DNA of 64,000 bases from CAYNJG01 sp965216885 (GCA_965216885.1 OZ244209.1:3844001-3908000), one strand, 5' to 3'; positions 26,625-36,564 are shown, numbered from the stretch's first letter. Program-made: numbers and translations. The notes: generated from the sequence alone by a model not told the origin.

Positions 26625-28028
26625 CTAGAAGGTGAAGATCGCGTCAATACCGAAGAGGCTCTGGTCGAAGTCACCCGCGGGAGACCAGTCGAAGCGAACT
26701 TCTGGTCGCACGACAACGTTTGCGTGTGGGCGAATGTTCGCACCGAAGGTTGCTTCGTAGAACGAAGTACCGTCAGCTTTCCACCATTCAGCACGTGCTC
26801 CAAGACCCAGACAGTCGGTGACCGAGTAGATGAAGTACTGGTTGATGCCAATGTTTTCTTCGCCAGTCGATCCGACGTCAACAAGGTCGCTCTGAACAAC
26901 CCAGTTCAGGTTGTCAGTAACGGTCATGTCAAGGACAAGACTGTGCGAGTAAGCCTCGTCACCACGCCAGCCGAAGTCACCGGCTGTCGAGATGTAGGTC
27001 AGCGATGCGTTGTCGCTCAGCGAGTAGCTGAAACCACCCAACCATGAGCTGCCGTCGCCAAGCTGGTCGAAACCGGTGTCCCAACCAAGCGTCCAACCGG
27101 CGTAAACCGTGAGGTTGTCGCTGATGTTGCCCGTCGCCACGAAGCCAGTGTGCGTAAACGGCTCACTGTTGTACATCGTGATGGCGTGGCTGTAGAAGAA
27201 GTTGTCGGGAGCGGTAACCACTTCGTAACCAACGAGGGTGTAGAAGTGACCAGCCTTGACCGACCAGTTTTCATTAAGAGCAACTTCACCGTACAGCTGA
27301 GGAATCGCCCAGCCGTATGCACCGTGGTCGAAGCCATTCTGATAGTCCCATTCGCCCGGATTGTTACCGAACGCCTGGGTATCGTTGGCGTCGATACCGT
27401 ACATGAGGTCAGCACGGAAGCCGAAGGGGCTGTCGCAGGTCGCAGCCTTTTCGGCGTACAACCATGCCTGGTGTAGTGAAAGCTCATCCGGACGGCTGTT
27501 GAACAGTCCGGTGCTCTCCGAGTGGTAACCAGCCTGGAACCATCCGCCAATATTGACGGTTGGCTCGCAGTCACCATGGATCGCTCCGCTGAGCGTCCAG
27601 GCGTCACCGAGGTTGCAGTCGCAGAGACCGAGGGCACATCCGCCATCGCATCCGCTGCTGCAAGAACCGCACGATGGACCGCAAACGGGTGCAGAAACAT
27701 CACATCCGCAGGCGGGAACCAAAGGACCGCATGCAGGAGCTCCACAGGATGGAGCCGGTGTCAAAGGTGCACATCCGGCGCCACAGGATGAAGCAACCGG
27801 TGGAGCCACTGTCGCAACGACAGGTGCAGGCGTAGCTGCAACTGACGAACCGACTGGATCCGCGACCGAGTTGGCGGCTTCGCCGACGACTGCGGTCTGT
27901 TCTACATTATTGTAATTAAAGCCGATGGGCTGGACTGAAAGCGGCTGCTTCAGTTGTTGACCTGAAACAGCACAGGCAAACAGGGTGCAAGAGAGCACTC
28001 CAGCCCAGGCAAGTGTGGACATCTTCAT
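26625..28028 (-). CDS. Outer-membrane beta-barrel porin (OmpL-like, BBP2 type) with Cys-rich N-terminal segment
   Basis: A 467-residue protein from the ATG at 28028. A signal peptide covers residues 1-24 (WAGVLSCTLFACAVSGQ). Residues 82-138 contain 13 cysteines in a Gly/Pro/Ala-rich stretch. From about 140 on, alternating strands with aromatic girdle residues (NIGGWFQAGYHSES, GHFYTLVGYE, LTVYAGWTLGWDTG) and a terminal Phe (AIFTF) give an outer-membrane barrel of the OmpL-like BBP2 group. The Cys block probably forms disulfide crosslinks at the cell surface or with a proteinaceous layer. A 5-UTR hairpin (GCGCAG-GATT-CTGCGT near 28066-28083) precedes the gene. GGGAG lies ten bases upstream of the ATG. 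Confidence 0.82.
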   Translation of the reverse strand: MKMSTLAWAGVLSCTLFACAVSGQQLKQPLSVQPIGFNYNNVEQTAVVGEAANSVADPVGSSVAATPAPVVATVAPPVASSCGAGCAPLTPAPSCGAPACGPLVPACGCDVSAPVCGPSCGSCSSGCDGGCALGLCDCNLGDAWTLSGAIHGDCEPTVNIGGWFQAGYHSESTGLFNSRPDELSLHQAWLYAEKAATCDSPFGFRADLMYGIDANDTQAFGNNPGEWDYQNGFDHGAYGWAIPQLYGEVALNENWSVKAGHFYTLVGYEVVTAPDNFFYSHAITMYNSEPFTHTGFVATGNISDNLTVYAGWTLGWDTGFDQLGDGSSWLGGFSYSLSDNASLTYISTAGDFGWRGDEAYSHSLVLDMTVTDNLNWVVQSDLVDVGSTGEENIGINQYFIYSVTDCLGLGARAEWWKADGTSFYEATFGANIRPHANVVVRPEVRFDWSPAGDFDQSLFGIDAIFTF

Positions 28029-28348
28029 TTGAACGGGACTCCCATTCCGCGTGACAAAGGTAAGCGACGCAGAATCCTGCGCCGTATAAAGGAGGGCAAA
28101 TTTGGGCAGTGTCGGTCGAAACCGGGGTGGGCACACGATTGGTCAATTCCTTCTGACCCGTGTGTAGTACGTCTGCCTGAAAGAGCCTATCGGTGAACTG
28201 TTCAAACAGGCTTCATCACAAAGAGCACGATTTCTGGCGCAATCCGTACTTCCACCACGAGGGAAGATAAGGTTTGCCACGTGTATCGATCGAACGATCC
28301 CAAACTCGCTAGCAGTCGCCCCACCCGCCAACCGGAATCCACTCGCGA
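28029..28348. other. Intergenic region between ftsY and the porin gene
   Basis: 320 bases; the porin promoter should lie in the first 120 of them. I see a small hairpin in the leader and no supported gene. Confidence 0.4.
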
Positions 28349-29449
28349 CTACCCGTCAGAGTCAGCGAACAGAGCGTCCGCGAAGTCCTGGGGATTGAAT
28401 AGCGCCAGATCCTCCGCCTGCTCCCCAACACCGATGTAACGGACGGGGATGTTGAATTGCTGGCGAATAGGAATGACGACACCACCTTTCGCCGTTCCAT
28501 CCAGCTTCGCAAGTACGATTCCAGTACATTCAGCCGCCTCAGAAAAGCCTTTGGCCTGACTAATTGCGTTCTGACCTGCCGTCGCATCCAACACCAGCAC
28601 CACTTCGTGCGGCGCTTCGGGGACCTGTTTTGTAATCACACGACGAATTTTGGTTAGCTGATCCATCAGGTTAGTCTGCGTTTGTAATCGCCCGGCCGTA
28701 TCGAGAATGCAAACGTCCGCGCCCGTTTCCAGCGCGGTCGCCACCGTCCGATGAGCCACGCTGGCCGGATCCGCTCCCTGCTTTCCCTTTACGATCTCTG
28801 CGCCAAGTCGTTCGGACCAAATCGTCAATTGCTCGACAGCGGCCGCCCTGAAGGTATCACCAGCTCCAAGGATGACGCTCTTCCCCTGGTCACGGAAGTG
28901 CTTTGTGAGCTTGGCGATCGATGTTGTTTTGCCGGATCCGTTGACGCCAACGACAAGTACGATCGTAGGACCTGTCGACTGCAAAATGATTGGTTTTTCT
29001 TCCTGATCAGTGAGGTCGAGAATCTTTAACTTCACGCGTTCCAGGACGTCATTCATATGAACGACGCGACCGCGGAATTCGGTTTGGACCTCTTCGCGAA
29101 TTGCGTTCGCGGGCCCCGCCCCCATGTCCGTGCGAACCAGAATCTCGAACAGGCGGTCAAGAAACGCCTCGTCCACCAACTGACCTTCCTGCTTGAAAAG
29201 GTCACGTATGTCCGTATTCAGAATCTGCGTGGTCTTCTTCAGCCCCTGCCGAAACCGCGAGAACATTCCCTTCTTTTCGGGCTTGGCCTCGACGGGCTCT
29301 ACGGCAGTCGTCGCAGCAACGACGGCATCTTTGCTTTCCACCTCAGCGTCAGTATTTGCAGCAACTTCATCACCACCCACAGCGGGACCGGCGTCCTGCG
29401 GCTCCTTCGGAGCTTCCGGCTTCTTCTTGAAACGATCAAAGATACCCAC
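28349..29449 (-). CDS. ftsY: Signal recognition particle receptor FtsY
   Basis: A 366-residue SRP GTPase that docks ribosome-nascent-chain complexes to the membrane. After an acidic N-terminal stretch (residues 15-60) come the N-domain helices (FSRFRQGLKKTTQIL) and the G domain with GVNGSGKTTSIAKL, the DTAGR motif and GIVLAKLDGTAKGG, then the C-terminal GVGEQAEDLALFN motif typical of FtsY. It is the last gene of the coaE-rho-ribH-nusB-ftsY run, 44 bases after nusB. Confidence 0.97.
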   Translation of the reverse strand: MGIFDRFKKKPEAPKEPQDAGPAVGGDEVAANTDAEVESKDAVVAATTAVEPVEAKPEKKGMFSRFRQGLKKTTQILNTDIRDLFKQEGQLVDEAFLDRLFEILVRTDMGAGPANAIREEVQTEFRGRVVHMNDVLERVKLKILDLTDQEEKPIILQSTGPTIVLVVGVNGSGKTTSIAKLTKHFRDQGKSVILGAGDTFRAAAVEQLTIWSERLGAEIVKGKQGADPASVAHRTVATALETGADVCILDTAGRLQTQTNLMDQLTKIRRVITKQVPEAPHEVVLVLDATAGQNAISQAKGFSEAAECTGIVLAKLDGTAKGGVVIPIRQQFNIPVRYIGVGEQAEDLALFNPQDFADALFADSDG

Positions 29450-29493
29450 GTTTAGGTCACTCCCAGGACTCGATACTCAGCTAATCTTCCATT

Positions 29494-30057
29494 TCAGGAC
29501 GACGACTCTTCGGTTGTCCCGCCCGCAGCCTCGTCGGTCGCAGCGTCGGTCGCAGCGTCGCCAGCACTGGGTTCGGGCTCGGGCTCGGCGACCTCCGGCG
29601 AAGTACCGTCTGCATCACCCAAAGTGGGAACGTTCAAGGCGTCCGTCTCCCCGGAGTCTCCAGGAAGTAGGCCATCGAGAATCCCGTTCACGAATTGCGA
29701 TGACTGCTTGGCCCCGAAACGCTTTGCCAGCTGGACGGCCTCATTGATGGCGACCGGGCCAGGCGTGTCCGAATAGAGAATCTCAAATGCCCCCAGACGC
29801 AGGACGTTCCTGTCGGTGGCCGCCATTCTCGTCAGGGTCCAGTTGGTGGTCTGCTTTTCCAGCAGCTCGTCCAATTCGCCTCGATTGCGTCGCACGCCAT
29901 TCAATAAGGAAGTGGCAAACTCCACCAATTGCTGGTTGCGATGCAGTCGCTGACTGATGAAATTGACGTCCGGGGCAACTTCACGTTGTGGATTCAGGTC
30001 ATCCTGATAAAGCAGCTGTAGCACTACTTCCCTGGCTCGACTACGACGCAACGTCAT
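29494..30057 (-). CDS. nusB: Transcription antitermination factor NusB with acidic C-terminal extension
   Basis: A 187-residue RNA-binding protein for rRNA antitermination. Residues 1-140 match NusB: RRSRAREVVLQLLYQ at the start, then AATDRNVLRLGAFEILY and PVAINEAVQLAKRFG. The last 50 residues (SGETDALNVPTLGDADG, then Ala/Asp/Glu-rich) are an acidic low-complexity extension not found in E. coli NusB. The ATG at 30057 begins the conserved domain; frame extension further upstream gives Arg/Trp-rich non-coding sequence. Confidence 0.93.
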   Translation of the reverse strand: MTLRRSRAREVVLQLLYQDDLNPQREVAPDVNFISQRLHRNQQLVEFATSLLNGVRRNRGELDELLEKQTTNWTLTRMAATDRNVLRLGAFEILYSDTPGPVAINEAVQLAKRFGAKQSSQFVNGILDGLLPGDSGETDALNVPTLGDADGTSPEVAEPEPEPSAGDAATDAATDEAAGGTTEESSS

Positions 30058-30220
30058 GAAGTTCCACTGTACCGTTGAAGTTGACAAACGAATGTGGACC
30101 CGACGCACGCCGAGCTCCGCGCGAATTATAGAAACTTGATCGCGTTGTGGGCAGTGAAGAAGCCGGTTGACGGATATTTTTCCCATCCGGGGCACTCTGC
30201 CCTGGGAGGCATCGATACAT

Positions 30221-30691
30221 TCAACCCAACGTCGCCAACAGCGTAACCATCTCCAGTGCGGCCTCAGCACACTCCTGGCCCTTGTTCCCGACGTTCCCGC
30301 CGCTGCGATGAATCGCCTGCTCCATCGACTCACACGTCAGCAGTCCAAACAAGACCGGTATTCCATGTCGCAAGGACATTTCGCCCAGCGAGAGACTCAC
30401 CTGCCGATTGATGTGCTGGTCGTGCGTGGTTTCGCCGCGAATCACGGCCCCCATACCCAACACGGCGGAAAAGCGTTTTGTGGCGCACAGCCGTTCCGCG
30501 ACCAACGGGATTTCCCACGCGCCCGGCACCATCGCCACTTCGATGTGATCGTCCGAAACACCGGCGGCAACAAGGGTTTCGACCGCCCCGTCCAGCAACT
30601 TGGTCGTGATGGAGTCGTTGTACCGTGACACGACAATTCCAAACTTCGAATCGCCCACGTTGGTGGGCTGACCGCTAAATATTTTTGGCAT
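30221..30691 (-). CDS. ribH: 6,7-dimethyl-8-ribityllumazine synthase
   Basis: A 156-residue enzyme for the penultimate riboflavin step. VPGAWEIPLVAERL, the active-site loop GAVIRGETTHDQHI with its catalytic His, and the final NKGQECAEAALEM match RibH. The ATG at 30691 (MPKIFSG) has AGGT nearby and matches family length. It lies 64 bases after rho and 163 before nusB, a pairing of ribH and nusB that is common in bacteria. Confidence 0.96.
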   Translation of the reverse strand: MPKIFSGQPTNVGDSKFGIVVSRYNDSITTKLLDGAVETLVAAGVSDDHIEVAMVPGAWEIPLVAERLCATKRFSAVLGMGAVIRGETTHDQHINRQVSLSLGEMSLRHGIPVLFGLLTCESMEQAIHRSGGNVGNKGQECAEAALEMVTLLATLG

Positions 30692-30755
30692 GAAAGTGAC
30701 CTGTTGTCGCCGCATCTCGACCGCACGGCACAAGGGTTCGGAGGACTGAGAGGAA

Positions 30756-32237
30756 TCAGTTGAGATTCATTCCCATCAGGAATTCGGCATTGGTGCGGGT
30801 CTTCCCGAGGCGATTCGTAAGCAACTCCATCGCGTCGGTGGCATTCATTTCGGCAAGGACACGTCGCATTTGGGAAACCAGCTTGTGTTCCTGGGGATCC
30901 ATCAGCATTTCCTCGCGACGCGTGCCGCTGCGGTTGATGTCAATCGCCGGGTAGATTCGACGTTCAACGAGGGACCGCTCAAGGACGATCTCGAGGTTGC
31001 CCGTGCCTTTGAATTCCTCAAAGATGACATCGTCCATACGGCTGCCGGTATCAATCAGGGCGGTGGCGAGAATCGTCAGTGATCCTCCTTCTTCCACCTT
31101 GCGTGCCGACCCAAAGAATCGCTTCGGTCGCTGCATCGCGTTGGCGTCCAGGCCGCCGGAGAGCACCTTACCGGACTGCGGACACTCTGAATTCCACGCC
31201 CGAGCCAAACGCGTAATGCTGTCCAGGAAGATCACCACATCAAAGCCGTACTCGACCATGCGTTTGGCTTTTTCCAACACCATCTCGGATACCTGAACGT
31301 GACGTGAAGCAGGTTCGTCAAAGGTAGAACTCACGACTTCGCAGTTCTTGCCCTTCACCTCTCGCTCCATATCCGTCACTTCTTCAGGGCGTTCATCGAT
31401 CAAGAGCATGATCACGTACGCCTCCGGATAGTTCTTGAGCACGGACTTGGCCATCTTCTGCATCAGGATCGTCTTCCCCGCACGCGGAGGGCTGACGATC
31501 AGCCCACGCTGCCCGAATCCGATTGGAACGACCAGATCGATCACTCTCGTATCGACCTCCTCCGCATCGGTTTCCATGACGATGCGTTCCTTGGGATGCA
31601 GAGGTGTCAGGTCATCAAAATCGACGACCTTCGACATCTTGTTGGGGTCCTGGTAGTTGATCGCCTCGACCCGCAGCAACGCGAAGTATCTCTCGCTTTC
31701 CTTCGGTGGGCGAATCTGACCTGCCACTGTCGATCCCGTCTTGAGCCCAAATCGCCGAATCTGGCTTGGCGATACGTAGATGTCGTCCGGACACGACAGG
31801 TAGTGGTAATCGGGACTACGCAGAAAACCAAAGCCGTCCGGCAGGATCTCAAGCGTCCCTTCGCCGAACATCAGGCCGTTCATTTTGACCCGTTCTTTGA
31901 GAATCTGAAAAATCAGATCCTGTTTTTTCATACCCGCGACGTCTTCGACTTTCTGACGACGCGCCTCTTCAATGAGTTCGCCCATCGACATCTGCTGAAG
32001 CTCGGTCATGTGGACATCGGCCGCGCCGCCGGCGGGCTTTTTCTTCCGCGGCGATGCCTCCGCCTCCTCGGCGATCTCTTCCGCCAGCGATAGCGGTTCA
32101 GACTCCACGCTGGCGTCCGCCGAATCGTGAGCCGGCTCACCGGGCAATTCAATATTCTTGCCAAACTCGTCGTCGTTTCGACGGCGGTTGGAACCCGAGC
32201 GCGAGTCTTTGCGCGTTTGTCCTTTAGGATCGGACAT
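30756..32237 (-). CDS. rho: Transcription termination factor Rho
   Basis: A 493-residue hexameric RNA helicase. A charged N-terminal extension (about 1-85, Lys/Arg/Glu-rich) precedes the Rho N-domain (MSMGELIEEARRQKVEDVAG), the cold-shock-like RNA-binding domain (GTLEILPDGFGFLRSPDYHY), the P-loop SPPRAGKTILMQK, VIMLLIDERPEEVTDM and the secondary RNA-binding loop region FDEPASRHVQVSEMV. The ATG at 32237 follows an AAGGA. It lies 80 bases after coaE. Confidence 0.97.
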   Translation of the reverse strand: MSDPKGQTRKDSRSGSNRRRNDDEFGKNIELPGEPAHDSADASVESEPLSLAEEIAEEAEASPRKKKPAGGAADVHMTELQQMSMGELIEEARRQKVEDVAGMKKQDLIFQILKERVKMNGLMFGEGTLEILPDGFGFLRSPDYHYLSCPDDIYVSPSQIRRFGLKTGSTVAGQIRPPKESERYFALLRVEAINYQDPNKMSKVVDFDDLTPLHPKERIVMETDAEEVDTRVIDLVVPIGFGQRGLIVSPPRAGKTILMQKMAKSVLKNYPEAYVIMLLIDERPEEVTDMEREVKGKNCEVVSSTFDEPASRHVQVSEMVLEKAKRMVEYGFDVVIFLDSITRLARAWNSECPQSGKVLSGGLDANAMQRPKRFFGSARKVEEGGSLTILATALIDTGSRMDDVIFEEFKGTGNLEIVLERSLVERRIYPAIDINRSGTRREEMLMDPQEHKLVSQMRRVLAEMNATDAMELLTNRLGKTRTNAEFLMGMNLN

Positions 32238-32317
32238 GACAAATTCCTTTCGAGAGAGAATTCTCTTGCGGACCTTCGGATGGGTCCGACGAGGAAGGAA
32301 AAGGCTAGGCCTTAGTT

Positions 32318-32926
32318 CTAAGCGATTTCGAACAACGAATGCCACACCTTTTCGACCTCCTGAAAGGTTTTTTGGGGCGGCCCAGAGTTATCAATGATCA
32401 TATCCGACAGATTTTTCTTCTCTTCCACCGGCAACTGCGCAGCCTCGCGAGCCGTAAACTGATCCTCTGTCAAACCGCGAACGACGGCACGCCGCAAACG
32501 CAGCTCTTGCGGAGCGTCAACAAAGACAACGTAGTCGCACAGGTCGTTCCATCCTGCCTTGAACATCACGGCAGCGTCAATCACCACTCCGGAATGGCGA
32601 CCGTTGTTGGTCACCTGAGCGATTCGCCCGGCAATGCGGCTGCGGATTTCCGGATGCGTCAGCGACTCGAGGAACACAAGCTCTGACTTCGCCTTCTTGC
32701 TGTTGCCAAATACGATCCTGGCAATCTCGCCTCGCTGCAGCTTGCCATCCTCGTCGAGGATACGCTGCCCCCAACGCTCTACCAACTTCACGATGACGTG
32801 CTCGAGCCCCAGAACCTCATGACCAATACGGTCGCCGTCAATGACGAACGCGCCAAGCTTCTGAAAGTCCTGGGCGACGAGGCTTTTTCCACTAGCCACT
32901 CCGCCAACGAGTCCGATCGTAATCAT
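32318..32926 (-). CDS. coaE: Dephospho-CoA kinase
   Basis: A 202-residue kinase for the last step of CoA synthesis. P-loop GLVGGVASGKS at residues 5-15, the DGDRIGHEVL motif, THPEIRSRI and VVIDAAVMFKAGW are all present. The ATG at 32926 (MITIGLVGG) is the family start. First gene of the coaE-rho-ribH-nusB-ftsY run. Confidence 0.95.
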   Translation of the reverse strand: MITIGLVGGVASGKSLVAQDFQKLGAFVIDGDRIGHEVLGLEHVIVKLVERWGQRILDEDGKLQRGEIARIVFGNSKKAKSELVFLESLTHPEIRSRIAGRIAQVTNNGRHSGVVIDAAVMFKAGWNDLCDYVVFVDAPQELRLRRAVVRGLTEDQFTAREAAQLPVEEKKNLSDMIIDNSGPPQKTFQEVEKVWHSLFEIA

Positions 32927-33022
32927 TTTTATGCGGGCTTGTCCGGTGGGAGAATGGCGTTCTGGCCGAGCACAAGGCGTGAGGCTGACAATTGGCAACA
33001 CACCGCGTCCATTTAGACGCAT

Positions 33023-33620
33023 TCGCCACCGAAGCGAGACGGGAAATTAGAGAAGAAAAGATCTGCGAGGGACGGGAGTCAATCGAACATGACAACGAAT
33101 GTTGACTCGTTCAACCGTAATCATAGATGTTTCCGTTGCGGGATACCACCACGTCTGAGGATGCCCGCGTCATCACGTTGAGTGGCGGCTTCGCGATGCA
33201 AAACAGAGGGGGCGAGCTTCCGTTTCCGCCGCTCATCGCTAACGCTCTGTTTAGGGCGTGCACACTCGGCCCACAACCGTCCGGCATGTCACGCTCCGTT
33301 GACTCATGCCACGAAACTAACAACAAGAGCCATATTTGCTCGCTTACCGCAAACGGCGATCAAGCCCCATGTGGCGGCAGAAACCTGCCTATTACGAGCG
33401 GATTCCCTGAAAGCACAACTTGGGTCAAACTCCCCACACACGAAGGTTTGACACCCCAATTTACCCTGACTACGATGAACCTAAGTTCTTACAGTCAAAG
33501 CGATACTCACCGGTACGTATTTAGCCCTGTCACCCCAGGCAGGCCAACCACCGCCACGGCCAGCTTTGGCTTTCCCTTTCGACACTCAGATATCGATACG
33601 TATTCAGGAGCCACACGATT
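33023..33620. other. Gene-free stretch with a promoter near its right end
   Basis: 598 bases between the divergent coaE and a plus-strand coiled-coil gene. No supported gene. A near-consensus promoter (33448-33476) points right. Short frames here lack ribosome-binding sites and have no family resemblance. Confidence 0.4.
33448..33476 (+). promoter_or_regulatory. Probable sigma-70 promoter
   Basis: A perfect TTGACA, 17-base spacing and TACGAT (4 of 6). It lies 144 bases before the coiled-coil gene at 33621, leaving a long untranslated leader. Confidence 0.5.
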
Positions 33621-35045
33621 ATGGCGCGACGCGATAACCAGGGAATTCAGATCGCGATGATCGTGTTCATTCTGACCACCTTGCTCTTTATGGTTACGAC
33701 GTACTTCGGCTACAGCAGTACGACGACCTTGCAAGGTGAGCTGGATAAAGCCAAGTCCGACCTTTCAAGTGCCTCCGGGCAACGAGATACGGTCGTCGCG
33801 GCTTCCACCAACCTGAAGACGTTCATCGGAGTCGATCCGGGAATGGACGACCAGGCCGCACTCAGTCAGATTGAGCAGCTTGTCACCGAGGACTACGGCA
33901 AAGGCCAACCACCGGTCAGCCAGACACTGATTGGTATCATCGACGACCGAAACACTCGCGTCACAGAACTCTCACAGGAACTGGCCCGCGCCAACAAGCA
34001 GATTCAGGACCTGCGCGGCGATCTCGCCACCTCCCGTGCCACGGCTCAGAAGCAACTGGAAGACGCCAAAAGCCTCGAGCAAAAAGCACACGCAGACTTC
34101 CAGACAGCGCTGCAAGACAAGACCAGCTACATCACCGAAAACGACGCCCGAAACCAGGCACTCGTTGACGAGCGAAATCGGATGCAGTCCGAACTGGCAC
34201 AGACACGGTCCGACACCCAGAAACAACTTGCTGAGGCGCAAGCCGAACGGGATGGTGCAATCCGCCTGGCCAACCTCAAGCAGGATGAGCTCAACGTCAT
34301 CAAGAAAGACACGCCGGACAAATACGATGGCCGGGTTATTGGCGCGGTCGCCGCAACCAGAACGGTACTACTGAACGTTGGTCGAGCCGACGGAATCCGG
34401 CCCAAAACAACTTTTGGCGTTTACGATGCTGATGACAGCAACGTGCGAACAGCGAAGAAAAAGGCCAGCGTCGAAGTCACCCGCGTCCTCGGCGATCACA
34501 CCAGTGAAGCCCGAATCACCGAGACGGATTTCATTCACCCCATCGTCAACGACGACTATATCTACTCGCCAATCTGGTCGCCCGGCACACTGCTTGGCGT
34601 TGCTCTGGTCGGCGAAATGGACTTCGACAAGGATGGACGGGATGATCGCGACTATATCCGCAACCTGATCGCCCGAAACGGCGGCCGAGTCGACGCGGAA
34701 GACGTCAAGGATCCAGGCGGCAGTGAAGACAATGTGATGACCGGCAAAATGACGGTCAACACACGGTACATCATTGTCGGAGACGGCGAGCTGAGGGGAG
34801 TCGCCAACGACATGCTCAACGAAGCCAAGTCGCTAACGATCGAGCGTATGTCGGTCTCCGAATTGCTGGATCTGATCAGTCCTCCTGGCCGCGCTCGCAG
34901 CGTTGTCTACGGAGGAGCCCCCAAAGCTGGCGACTTTGCACCGCAAGCCAAAAACGGCGTGGTTAGCTCCTCACCGGGCTCCACCACCTCGTTCCGCAAG
35001 CGAACACCAACGCCGCGACGCGATCGTCCAGCACGAACGTACTAG
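33621..35045 (+). CDS. Membrane-anchored coiled-coil protein, planctomycete-type, unknown function
   Basis: A 474-residue protein with an N-terminal transmembrane helix (IAMIVFILTTLLFMVTTYFG, about 11-30), then about 200 residues of heptad-like coiled coil (DKAKSDLSSA through EAQAERDGAIRLA). A globular part follows (220-410) with beta-rich stretches such as GRVIGAVAATRTVLLNVGRAD, and a Pro/Ser/Arg-rich tail. The single anchor with a long extracytoplasmic coil suggests an envelope spacer or scaffold. I recognise no named family. Confidence 0.7.
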   Translation: MARRDNQGIQIAMIVFILTTLLFMVTTYFGYSSTTTLQGELDKAKSDLSSASGQRDTVVAASTNLKTFIGVDPGMDDQAALSQIEQLVTEDYGKGQPPVSQTLIGIIDDRNTRVTELSQELARANKQIQDLRGDLATSRATAQKQLEDAKSLEQKAHADFQTALQDKTSYITENDARNQALVDERNRMQSELAQTRSDTQKQLAEAQAERDGAIRLANLKQDELNVIKKDTPDKYDGRVIGAVAATRTVLLNVGRADGIRPKTTFGVYDADDSNVRTAKKKASVEVTRVLGDHTSEARITETDFIHPIVNDDYIYSPIWSPGTLLGVALVGEMDFDKDGRDDRDYIRNLIARNGGRVDAEDVKDPGGSEDNVMTGKMTVNTRYIIVGDGELRGVANDMLNEAKSLTIERMSVSELLDLISPPGRARSVVYGGAPKAGDFAPQAKNGVVSSSPGSTTSFRKRTPTPRRDRPARTY

Positions 35046-35322
35046 CGGACCCAAATGTCTCCCGGCTTCCGGCTGCGGTAAGCCCAAAGACATATCAGCC
35101 GCAAACTCGCCGCGTTCAAACCAACCGGCGAGATTTATCACGAGACCTGAAAGCGATACACGACGGGCGTTATTCGAAATCGTTACCCGAGTTCGTCTCG
35201 TAGACATTCGCATTCAAAATCGCACATGCCCCAATGAATCGCAGCAGCTAATCGGCTAAGCTGGAGAGTAAGGCTGCTGCCTGAACCTACCTCCACTTCC
35301 AGTATTCGATTCGGAGTTTCGC

Positions 35323-35577
35323 ATGCCCAAAGCGATGCCCGCCAACGAAGTGCTTGACCGCGAGTTTCTAGAAATCCGCGCAAAGATCCTGGAAGTCGCT
35401 GCCTCTCTCGATCGCCTTGAACGCGGCGAGGGCACCGTGCAGGACGACGAGCGAATTGCCCTCATCAAGAGCGGCATCCGCATTCTTCAGGAGACCCAGG
35501 ACGGTCGGGCTGAACGCGTACAGCTGCTGTTTTCGCAACCCTACGAACGCGAATGGCGGCGACAGTTCGACATCTGA
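35323..35577 (+). CDS. Small hypothetical protein, 84 aa
   Basis: A charged helical protein (REFLEIRAKILEVAASLDRL, then KSGIRILQETQDGRAE). No signal, Cys or membrane segment. It sits 65 bases before the TatD-like gene and may share a transcript with it. I do not recognise it. Confidence 0.6.
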   Translation: MPKAMPANEVLDREFLEIRAKILEVAASLDRLERGEGTVQDDERIALIKSGIRILQETQDGRAERVQLLFSQPYEREWRRQFDI

Positions 35578-35642
35578 CTCGTTAAGAACGCAGCCGTCCC
35601 GGCAGGGAAGAAAAAGGAAAGCCAGAAACCAGAGGCCCGGAT

Positions 35643-36461
35643 ATGTACTACTTCGATCCGCACATTCACATGGTTTCCCGGACGACGGACGACTACGAAA
35701 CCCTGGCCAAGATGGGGTGCGTTGGAATGAGCGAGCCGGCTTTCTGGGCCGGCTACGACCGTGGGAGTGTCGAAAGCTTTCGAGACTACTTCCGACAACT
35801 CACCGAGTTTGAACCGGGCAGGGCAGGGCAGTTCCGCGTTCAACACTTCACATGGCTGTGCATCAATGCCAAGGAAGCCGAAAACGTAAAACTCTCGCGG
35901 GAAGTCATCGCCATGATCCCCGAGTTCCTCGACCTACCGGGCGTACTGGGCATTGGCGAAATCGGCCTGAACAAGAACACCAAGAACGAATCCATTATTT
36001 TCCTTGAGCATCTGGAACTGGCGGCCACCCATCAGCAGCAGATCCTGATCCACACGCCGCACCTGGAAGACAAATTTCGCGGCACCAGTATGATTCTGGA
36101 TATGCTCTGCGACGACCGCCGTCTGGACCACCACCGTGTGCTGGTCGATCACGTGGAAGAACACACGATCCGTCCCGTTCTGGAGGCAGGCTTCTGGGCT
36201 GGCATGACGCTGTATCCAGTCAGCAAGTGCACGCCGGCACGCGCCGCCGATATGGTCGAGATGTACGGGACAGAACGTTTGATGGTCAATTCTGCGGGTG
36301 ACTGGGGCCCTTCCAAGCCAACTGCCGTCCCCGACTTCATCCTCGAAATGCGACGCCGCGGGCATCCTGACAGCCTCATCCGGAAAATCGTTTACGACAA
36401 TCCGCTGGAATTCTTCGGCCAAAGCGGCAATTTCAATTTCACTCCACCGGATGTCGCGTAG
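35643..36461 (+). CDS. TatD-family metal-dependent hydrolase
   Basis: A 272-residue TIM-barrel hydrolase. The N-terminal metal motif is FDPHIHM (HxH), GIGEIGLN carries the Glu ligand, ILIHTPH the third His, and LVDHVEEHT the next; the last Asp is in MVNSAGDWGPS. The TatD family acts on DNA 3-prime ends or on small molecules. The spacing of motifs and the GLNKNTKN insert resemble the TatD-like EboB type seen in terpene-associated clusters, but no eboC or eboD neighbour is present, so I leave it as TatD-like. Confidence 0.8.
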   Translation: MYYFDPHIHMVSRTTDDYETLAKMGCVGMSEPAFWAGYDRGSVESFRDYFRQLTEFEPGRAGQFRVQHFTWLCINAKEAENVKLSREVIAMIPEFLDLPGVLGIGEIGLNKNTKNESIIFLEHLELAATHQQQILIHTPHLEDKFRGTSMILDMLCDDRRLDHHRVLVDHVEEHTIRPVLEAGFWAGMTLYPVSKCTPARAADMVEMYGTERLMVNSAGDWGPSKPTAVPDFILEMRRRGHPDSLIRKIVYDNPLEFFGQSGNFNFTPPDVA

Positions 36462-36535
36462 ACGCCTGTCGCGATTCCGTAATCAAATCGACGCGGTCCC
36501 AAATAAGCTCCTCGGTAGTCCTGTCGCCAGGGTGC

Positions 36536-36564
36536 TGGCATTCCGGGGGGCATCGGGAATGCCA
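36536..36564. terminator. Hairpin between TatD-like and glnB-like genes
   Basis: Perfect 9-base arms TGGCATTCC and GGAATGCCA around an 11-base loop, 74 bases after the TatD-like stop. No T-tail, so termination is uncertain. Confidence 0.45.

Noticed and set aside
33070..33110. tRNA-like sequence (GGGAGTCAATCGAAC)
   Set aside because: No acceptor, anticodon or D stem can be formed around it.
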